Source: an uncultured Olsenella sp. (GTDB taxonomy: Bacteria; Actinomycetota; Coriobacteriia; Coriobacteriales; Atopobiaceae). From it: a stretch of 7,053 nt of DNA. Positions 1 through 4,792 of the stretch are shown piece by piece (the stretch's first letter is position 1; each line of letters opens with the position of its first letter). The position numbers were made by a program, and so were the translations under genes. The notes under the pieces were generated by a model, which had not been told where the DNA came from, made no database searches, and saw nothing but the letters and a program-made list of their open reading frames with translations. The DNA is taken from the NCBI GenBank assembly GCA_947253595.1, contig CAMXZR010000080.1:1-7053 (forward strand), written 5' to 3'.

Positions 1-927
1 GCCCTTCTCGATCTCGTCCATGGCCTGGTCGATCTTCCAGTCGGTGACCGTAGAGACGATGACCGTGGGCTGGTCGTCGCCGACGATGTCGATGGGCTGG
101 GCGATGTCGAAGTGGGTGTCCGCACCGGCGGCCTTGAGGGCCTCGCGGACGCCGTTGTCGACCGCGGAGGCGTCGCCCCACATGACGTCGACGTTGTTGG
201 TGTTGATCCAGTTCTCGGCGAGCTTGGTGCCCAGGGAGGCATCGGTGAAGCCCGCCTCGAAGTTGTACTGGCCCTTGATCTCGGGGTTGATCTTCTGGGC
301 GGCGGCGAGGTAGGCGGCGTACTTGGCCTCGGTGGAGGGGAGCTTCATGCCGCCTATGAACCCGATGGAGTTGGTCTTGGTCATGAGGCCCGCGACCACG
401 CCGGCGAGGGCACCGGTCTGCTTGAAGTCGGGAAGGACGGTCTCGACCTTGTCGCGGCTCTTGTAGTCCTTCATCTCGCTCTCGGGGTTGGTATTGGTGA
501 TGAGGAAGTGGACCTTGTCGTTGTCGGCGGCGTCAGCGACGACCTCGGCCCAGTCGGACGCGAACTGGTTGCCGTTGCCGATGATGAGGTCGACGTCCTG
601 GTCGACGTAGGTCTGGGCGGCCGTGGCGGCGTCGGCGTCGGCGGTGTTCTCCTTGGGCTCGAGCATCTCCCAGTTGGGATGCTTCTCGAGGGCCCTCTTG
701 AGGGACTCGTAGTGGCCCTGGTCCCAGCCGCCGTCGGTGATGATGCCAGACATGATCATGGCGACCTTGTAGGTGCCCTTGCCCGCGTCGCCGCCAGCAG
801 AGGAGCTGTCGGAGCTCTCGCTGCCTCCCCCACCGCAGCCAGCAAGGGCCATGCTGGCGGCAGAGCCGATGCCCAGGGCGATGGCCTGGCGCCTGTTGAG
901 CATGAAGTTGAACTTGGACTCGCTCAT
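1..927 (-). CDS. BMP/PnrA-family substrate-binding lipoprotein of a nucleoside ABC importer (partial, C-terminus beyond left edge)
   Basis: The reading frame runs from ATG at 927-925 to the left edge without a stop, giving 309 residues; family members are usually about 340-370 aa, so a few dozen C-terminal residues are missing. The N-terminus has a charged start, RR at 12-13, a hydrophobic stretch and a lipobox LAGC with the lipidated Cys at 31, followed by a Gly/Ser-rich linker to about residue 49. BMP-family landmarks follow: the strand YKVAMIMSG at 53-61, DGGWDQGHY at 65-73, GNGNQF at 117-122, GFIGGMKLP at 189-197, WGDASAVDNGV from 250 and VGDDQ at 282-286. PnrA/NupN-type proteins sit on the outer membrane face and bind purine nucleosides. 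An AAGGGA Shine-Dalgarno 6 nt upstream fixes the start. It is the binding partner of the ATPase and two permeases encoded upstream, but lies after them with a 192-nt spacer. The family is confident; guanosine, inosine or a base as ligand is inferred. Confidence 0.93.
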   Translation of the reverse strand, partial: MSESKFNFMLNRRQAIALGIGSAASMALAGCGGGGSESSDSSSAGGDAGKGTYKVAMIMSGIITDGGWDQGHYESLKRALEKHPNWEMLEPKENTADADAATAAQTYVDQDVDLIIGNGNQFASDWAEVVADAADNDKVHFLITNTNPESEMKDYKSRDKVETVLPDFKQTGALAGVVAGLMTKTNSIGFIGGMKLPSTEAKYAAYLAAAQKINPEIKGQYNFEAGFTDASLGTKLAENWINTNNVDVMWGDASAVDNGVREALKAAGADTHFDIAQPIDIVGDDQPTVIVSTVTDWKIDQAMDEIEKG

Positions 928-933
928 GGTAGT

Positions 934-940
934 TCCCTTT
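934..940 (-). promoter_or_regulatory. Ribosome binding site of the lipoprotein gene
   Basis: On the minus strand this reads AAAGGGA and ends 6 nt before ATG at 927-925. It decides the start of the lipoprotein reading frame, which places the RR pair and lipobox at normal distances from the N-terminus. Confidence 0.75.
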
Positions 941-961
941 CTAAGAAGACGTTCCTGCCAC

Positions 962-1051
962 TGACACATGCGAAGAACTTCCAACCTCGTGTCTTTTTTG
1001 CCTGCGCCACTCCCTTCGTGTCCGGGCGAAAGGCCCAGAGTTTATGTGTCA
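962..1051 (-). promoter_or_regulatory. Candidate structured 5' leader RNA closed by an 8-bp inverted repeat
   Basis: On the minus strand TGACACAT (1051-1044) is matched perfectly by ATGTGTCA (969-962), which could close a 90-nt domain. Just inside the 5' arm, TCTGGGC and GCCCGGA form a 7-bp stem with one G-U pair around the loop CTTTC (1039-1021). A further CGAAG/CTTCG pairing (1018-1014 with 975-971) could stack next to the closing stem. The element ends about 34 nt before the start codon and does not itself cover the ribosome binding site. I do not recognise a known riboswitch class, so function is unknown and chance pairing remains possible. Confidence 0.3.
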
Positions 1052-1063
1052 TTCTTGCACGCC

Positions 1064-1092
1064 GGGCAGCGCTTCGGACTGCCGCGCTGCCC
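1064..1092 (-). terminator. Perfect 9-bp GC-rich hairpin after the second permease gene; possible weak terminator or RNA processing/stability element
   Basis: GGGCAGCGC (1064-1072) and GCGCTGCCC (1084-1092) are exact reverse complements around an 11-nt loop, starting 27 nt past the TAG of the second permease. On the minus strand the sequence after the stem is GGCGTGCAAG with no U-run, so it does not fit a classical intrinsic terminator. It may instead cause partial termination or protect the 3' end of the upstream message, lowering or separating lipoprotein expression. The hairpin is certain in the sequence; the role is inferred. Confidence 0.4.
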
Positions 1093-1119
1093 AGCGGCTG
1101 GTGCATCGAGGCGGGCGGC

Positions 1120-2055
1120 CTAGCGCGACTCGCGGTAGTAGGGCTGGCCGTTGGCCTTGGGCCCCGCATGCCTGGACCCGAAGAAGATCAGGGCGATGAT
1201 CGTGAAGATGTACGGGATCATCTTGAAGAACATGACGGGGGCGGCGTTGAACTGGGCCTGCAGGGCGACGTTGAGGCCGTCGAAGAAGCCAAAGAGCAGG
1301 CTCGCGGCCATGATGCCCACGGCGCTCCAACGACCGAAGATGACGGTTGCCAGCGCGATGAAGCCGCGACCCATGACGATGCCGTCGATGTAGATCGGCG
1401 TCATGCAGACCGAGAGGAACGCGCCGCCCGTGCCCGCGAGCGCACCGCAGAGCACGCAGGCTATGAGCTTGATGCGGATGACGTTGATGCCCAGGGTCTC
1501 GGCGGCCTGGGGGTTCTCGCCCACGGAGCGGAACGAGAGCCCGCCGCGGAAGCTGCGGAAGAAGTAGGTCACGATCGGGACCAGGATGAAGGAGAGGTAG
1601 GCGAGGAGCTGCTGCCCGAATACCGGTGTCCCTATGTAGGGAATCGCGCTCAATCCGGGGATGGCGACCTTCTCCATGACGACACTCGTGGCGTTGGAGG
1701 GGTTGGCTCCCACGAACATGTTGTAGCCGAAGAGCGCCAGGGCCGGTGCGAGGATGTTGATGGCCATGCCCACGACGACCTGGTCGACGCAGAGCCTGAC
1801 GGTACAGAGCGCGTAGATCATGTTGACGGCGATGCCGGCGACGATGGCGGCGCAGACGCCAAGCCAGAGGTTGCCCGTCATCTTGCCCACGGCGAAGGCG
1901 ACGAAGGCACCCACGGCCATGATGCCCTCGAGGCCGATGTTGACGAGTCCCGCGCGCTCGGAGAAGAGCTCGCCCAGGGCGGCCAGAAGGATGGGCACGG
2001 CACTCAGGGTCGTGGCGTTGAGGATCGTGGGCAGCGAGGTCATGAGGAAGTCCAT
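1120..2055 (-). CDS. Second permease subunit of a BMP-type nucleoside ABC importer (NupQ/YufQ-like)
   Basis: This 311-aa inner-membrane protein is mostly hydrophobic, with membrane stretches around residues 14-30, 43-57, 62-83, 92-110, 149-165, 195-216, 230-258 and 276-292. Diagnostic stretches for this permease family (BPD_transp_2, as in RbsC and NupQ) are ERAGLVNIGLEG at 33-44, SVGENPQAAETLGI at 177-190, which is the likely coupling loop facing the ATPase, and GRGFIALATVIFGRW at 229-243. Length is normal for the NupQ type. Its ATG at 2055-2053 overlaps the TAA of the first permease by one base, and a near-perfect Shine-Dalgarno lies inside that upstream gene, so the two are probably translated together at equal amounts. 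It should pair with the first permease to form the translocation channel. The family is secure; the transported nucleoside or nucleobase is inferred. Confidence 0.93.
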   Translation of the reverse strand: MDFLMTSLPTILNATTLSAVPILLAALGELFSERAGLVNIGLEGIMAVGAFVAFAVGKMTGNLWLGVCAAIVAGIAVNMIYALCTVRLCVDQVVVGMAINILAPALALFGYNMFVGANPSNATSVVMEKVAIPGLSAIPYIGTPVFGQQLLAYLSFILVPIVTYFFRSFRGGLSFRSVGENPQAAETLGINVIRIKLIACVLCGALAGTGGAFLSVCMTPIYIDGIVMGRGFIALATVIFGRWSAVGIMAASLLFGFFDGLNVALQAQFNAAPVMFFKMIPYIFTIIALIFFGSRHAGPKANGQPYYRESR

Positions 2056-3170
2056 TACGCCGTCACCTCCGCTTTCTTGTCGGTGGCGACCTCAGGCTTG
2101 CCCGCGTCCGTCTTGGAGCCGCGGGAGCTGAAGAACGCAATGATCTTGGGTAGCTTGACGATGGCCATGCCGGCGACGGCGAAGATGATGATCAGGCCGC
2201 GGATGATGTCGACGATGGCGGTGGGGACGCCGATGACGCTCTGCATCATGGTGCCGCCCGTGTTGAGAATGCCGAAGAGGATGGCGACCAGCATCGCCGC
2301 GATGGGGTTGAGCTGCGAGATGAGGGCAATGGCGACACCGTCGAAGCCGAAGCCCGAGCCGAAGCCGTCGGCCAGACGATAGGGGGTCTTGCCCAGGAGC
2401 TCCACCGCGCCGCCCATGCCGGCGATGGCACCCGAGATGACGAAGGCGAGAAGGACGAGCCTGTTCACCGGGAAGCCGCTCACGCGCGAGGCGATGGGGT
2501 TCATGCCCACGGCGCGGATCTTGAAGCCGAAGGAGGTGCGGAAGATCAGGTACCACAGGAAGAGGCCAAGAACGACGGCCAGGATGACGCCCAGGTGCAT
2601 GCCGCCGATGCCGGGGAAGCGCGCCGCGTCCGGCATGGCGAGGGTCTTGGGCAGGCCGTTGTCAGAGAAGAGGTTCTTGAAGACGTACTCCATGAAGTAC
2701 ATGGCGACGTAGTTGAGCATGATCGTCGTGATCATCTCGTTCAGGCCGCGCGTGATCTTCATGATGCCGGGGAGGAGTCCCCAGAGGCCGCCCACCACGA
2801 TGCCCGCGGTGAGGCCACAGAGCAGGCCGGCGGGGCCGTCGAGGCCGAGGGCGAGCACCACGGTCGCGGTGGCACATCCTCCCATGATGAACTGTCCCTC
2901 TCCGCCGAGGTTGAAGACGCCGCACTTGTAGGCGAACACGGCGCAGAGGCCGGTGAAGATGAGCGGGCAGGAACGCTCCAGGGTCTTGGCGACCTTGGAG
3001 AGGGAGCCCAGGGAACCCTGGAGCATGGCGGCATAGCCCTGGATGGGGCTCTTGCCGAGGCATGCGATGATGATGGCTCCCACGATGAGCGCGAGGAGGA
3101 CCGAGACGACGGGAGTGAGCGTCGTCAGCAGCTTCTCGCGGCTGTTCTCGGTGCTAGAGCTCTTTGCCAT
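2055..3170 (-). CDS. First permease subunit of a BMP-type nucleoside ABC importer (NupP/YufP-like)
   Basis: This 371-aa integral membrane protein starts with a short polar, Ser-rich N-terminus and a first membrane segment at about 17-38. Other hydrophobic segments lie near 68-84, 100-135, 145-165, 192-210, 238-260, 288-304 and 321-340. Family landmarks are FNLGGEGQFIMGG at 86-98, AVGMNPIASRVSGFP at 220-234 (the probable ATPase-contacting loop) and the Gly-rich GFGSGFGFDGVAIALI at 269-284. The C-terminal 25 or so residues are charged and cytosolic. It is the longer of the two permeases, as usual for NupP/YufP compared with NupQ/YufQ. The start at 3170 is backed by a GGAGGGAGG Shine-Dalgarno filling the 12-nt gap after the ATPase gene. 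It forms the channel with the second permease, whose start codon overlaps its stop codon. Function by family is confident; the exact substrate is not visible in the sequence. Confidence 0.93.
   Translation of the reverse strand: MAKSSSTENSREKLLTTLTPVVSVLLALIVGAIIIACLGKSPIQGYAAMLQGSLGSLSKVAKTLERSCPLIFTGLCAVFAYKCGVFNLGGEGQFIMGGCATATVVLALGLDGPAGLLCGLTAGIVVGGLWGLLPGIMKITRGLNEMITTIMLNYVAMYFMEYVFKNLFSDNGLPKTLAMPDAARFPGIGGMHLGVILAVVLGLFLWYLIFRTSFGFKIRAVGMNPIASRVSGFPVNRLVLLAFVISGAIAGMGGAVELLGKTPYRLADGFGSGFGFDGVAIALISQLNPIAAMLVAILFGILNTGGTMMQSVIGVPTAIVDIIRGLIIIFAVAGMAIVKLPKIIAFFSSRGSKTDAGKPEVATDKKAEVTA
2063..2070 (-). promoter_or_regulatory. Near-perfect ribosome binding site inside the upstream permease gene
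   Basis: The minus strand reads GGAGGTGA here, an 8-base match to the anti-Shine-Dalgarno, 7 nt before the ATG at 2055-2053. It lies within the last codons of the first permease and together with the TAATG overlap supports translational coupling of the two membrane subunits. Confidence 0.8.
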
Positions 3171-3182
3171 TGTTCCTCCCTC

Positions 3183-4694
3183 CTACTTTCCTGACATGGC
3201 GAGCGAAATCTCCTTGATGGGGGGATTCGCGCCGGGGTACGTTCCCATGATCTGACCCTCGAAGAGGACGACGATGCGGTCCGAGAGCTTCAGGACCTCG
3301 TCGAAGTCAGCCGAGATGAGCAGCACCGAGCAGCCCGCGTCACGCTGGGCCACGATCTGGTCGTGGACGAAGCCGGTGGCACCGATGTCCAGGCCGCGCG
3401 TGGGGTAGACGGCCACGAGGAGCCTGGGATGGCTGTCAAGCTCGCGAGCGAGTATGACCTTCTGCTGGTTGCCACCCGAGAGGCTGCGCGCCGTCTGGTT
3501 GACCGAGGTGCAGCGGATGTCGTTCTCCTCGCGCAGCTGCTCCGCGAACTCCTGGATGGTGTCCATCTTGAGCCAGGCCCCATGCCCTGCCGAGAAGCGG
3601 TCGGTGTTGGTCTGCTTGAGGACGAGGTTCTCGGCGACGGTCATGTCGCCGACGAGGCCCATCTTGTTGCGGTCCTCGGGAATGTTGCCGAAGCCCGCAT
3701 CGATGAAGGCCTGGGGCGAGAAGAGCGCGATGCTCGACCCGTCGGGGCCGACGACCTCCCCGGACTCGGGGGCGATGAGTCCGGTGACGACCTCGGCGAG
3801 GGCACCCTGGCCGTTGCCGTCGATGCCCGCGACGCCCAGGATCTCTCCCTTGTGGAGGGTGAGGGTGACGTCCTTCAGGCCGCCGTGCTTGACCTCGGGG
3901 TGATAGGACACGTTGCTGAGCGTGAGCATGGGCTGCTCGGTGGCGTCCACCTTGGCGTAGGTGCTCTCTGTGAACTTCTGGCCAATCATGAGGTCCGCGA
4001 GCTCCTGCTCGGTGGTCTTGGAGACATCGACCGTGTCGATGCACTCGCCGCGGCGCAGGACCGTGACGCGGTCGGAGATGTGCATGACCTCGCGCATCTT
4101 GTGCGAGATGAAGATGATCGACTTCCCCTCGTCGGTCAGCGAGTTCATGATGTCGAAGAGACCCTGGACCTCGAGGTCGGTGAGAACTGCGGTGGGCTCG
4201 TCGAGTATGAGCAGGTCGGCCCCACGGAAGAGAACTTTTAGTATCTCGACGCGCTGCTGCATGCCGATGGACATGTCTCCCACGCGCTGGTCGAGGTCGG
4301 CCTCCAGGCCGTAGCGCTGCATGAGGCCCTCGATGGTCTTGCGGTCGTCCGACTTCTGGAGCAGCGGCGTGCCGTGGCGCTTGTCTCCCAGGATGATGTT
4401 CTCGAGGCCGCTCATGTCCTCGACCAGCATGAAGTGCTGGTGCACCATGCCGATGCCGTGCTCGACGGCGTCGCGCGGGGAGTCGATGTGGACCTCCTCG
4501 CCCCTAATGTAAATCTTGCCCGCAGACGGCGTGTACAGGCCTATCAGGCAGTTCATGAGCGTAGACTTGCCCGCTCCGTTCTCGCCCAACAGGGTGTGCA
4601 CCTCGCCCTCTTGTATGGAGAGGGTGACGTCGCGGTTCGCATAGAACGAACCGAAGCGTTTGTCGACACCCTCCATCCTCAAGAGCTCTCCCAT
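3183..4694 (-). CDS. Double-domain ATPase of a BMP-type nucleoside ABC importer (NupO/YufO, RbsA-like)
   Basis: This 503-aa cytosolic protein carries two fused ABC nucleotide-binding domains and powers the importer. Domain 1 has Walker A GENGAGKST at 37-45, a Q-loop Gln at 86, the signature MSIGMQQ at 141-147, Walker B LLILDEPT at 161-168 with catalytic Glu166, and H-loop His198. Domain 2 (from about 255) has a degenerate P-loop GIDGNGQG at 290-297 without the usual Lys, a canonical signature LSGGNQQ at 405-411, a Walker B region LLVAVYPTRGLD at 425-436 lacking the catalytic acid, and SADFDE in place of the H-loop. Such asymmetry is normal for sugar/nucleoside ATPases of the RbsA/YufO type, so only one composite site is expected to hydrolyse ATP. 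An AGAGGTGG Shine-Dalgarno 7 nt upstream supports the start. The first permease gene begins 12 nt after its TAG. The function class is secure; the substrate comes from context. Confidence 0.95.
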   Translation of the reverse strand: MGELLRMEGVDKRFGSFYANRDVTLSIQEGEVHTLLGENGAGKSTLMNCLIGLYTPSAGKIYIRGEEVHIDSPRDAVEHGIGMVHQHFMLVEDMSGLENIILGDKRHGTPLLQKSDDRKTIEGLMQRYGLEADLDQRVGDMSIGMQQRVEILKVLFRGADLLILDEPTAVLTDLEVQGLFDIMNSLTDEGKSIIFISHKMREVMHISDRVTVLRRGECIDTVDVSKTTEQELADLMIGQKFTESTYAKVDATEQPMLTLSNVSYHPEVKHGGLKDVTLTLHKGEILGVAGIDGNGQGALAEVVTGLIAPESGEVVGPDGSSIALFSPQAFIDAGFGNIPEDRNKMGLVGDMTVAENLVLKQTNTDRFSAGHGAWLKMDTIQEFAEQLREENDIRCTSVNQTARSLSGGNQQKVILARELDSHPRLLVAVYPTRGLDIGATGFVHDQIVAQRDAGCSVLLISADFDEVLKLSDRIVVLFEGQIMGTYPGANPPIKEISLAMSGK

Positions 4695-4792
4695 GTTACG
4701 ACCACCTCTTTCGCAGCTCTTCCGGTCTCACGTTTCGGGGTGTTGCAAAGCTCAGGAGTCGTCAGCACGGCTGCCTTCGTCTCCCGAATATC
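4695..4792 (-). other. 98-nt spacer between dehydrogenase and importer genes, with an imperfect hairpin
   Basis: On the minus strand TTCGGGAG (4788-4781) can pair with CTCCTGAG (4758-4751) through 8 bp including two G-U pairs, and a smaller CAGC-CGT-GCTG stem sits inside it. It begins only 4 nt after the dehydrogenase TAG. No U-run follows, so it is not a clear intrinsic terminator, and I see no good promoter between it and the ATPase Shine-Dalgarno (4709-4702). Read-through from the dehydrogenase into the importer genes is therefore plausible but not proven. Confidence 0.45.

Larger units (their letters stand above)
928..1119 (-). promoter_or_regulatory. 192-nt spacer and leader upstream of the lipoprotein gene
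   Basis: This is the longest non-coding stretch in the window, in an otherwise tightly packed run. Reading on the minus strand it holds a GC-rich perfect hairpin (1092-1064), an 8-bp inverted repeat bracketing a possible folded element (1051-962), an A6 run (994-999) and the lipoprotein Shine-Dalgarno (939-934). I cannot find a convincing sigma70 -35/-10 pair; CATAAA near 1042-1047 is -10-like but has no good -35 partner. I found no match to the purine, TPP, ZTP, SAM or c-di-GMP riboswitch core sequences that I know. The length suggests separate control or differential expression of the binding protein, which is inference. Confidence 0.5.

Noticed and set aside
962..999. A plus-strand intrinsic terminator: GACAC/GTGTC followed by T6
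   Set aside because: The stem is only 5 bp with a 21-nt loop, and there is no plus-strand gene for it to terminate.
924..1106. A 60-codon (or 42-codon from 1052) leader frame ending in ATGA overlap with the lipoprotein start
   Set aside because: The stop overlaps the lipoprotein ATG, which could suggest translational coupling, but neither start has a Shine-Dalgarno, the peptide resembles nothing I know, and the lipoprotein has its own ribosome binding site.
928..1119. A guanine/adenine (purine) riboswitch before the nucleoside receptor gene
   Set aside because: The context invites one, but the conserved three-way-junction core sequences of the purine class are not present on the minus strand.
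112..2382. A 756-codon open frame on the plus strand
   Set aside because: It lies opposite two genes with clear family motifs and the 192-nt spacer. Its composition (runs of Gly, Asp, Glu, His, Val, Ala) is what an antisense frame of GC-rich codons gives, with no recognisable domain. GC-rich genomes often show such long mirror frames.
2595..4241. Plus-strand open frames of 199 (2595-3194) and 292 codons (3363-4241)
   Set aside because: Both are antisense to the first permease and the ATPase, have shadow-like composition, and show no motif to support translation.
3936..4694. Loss of function of the ATPase suggested by missing catalytic residues in its second domain
   Set aside because: The first domain has all catalytic motifs, and a degenerate second P-loop and Walker B are normal for RbsA/YufO-type fused ATPases.
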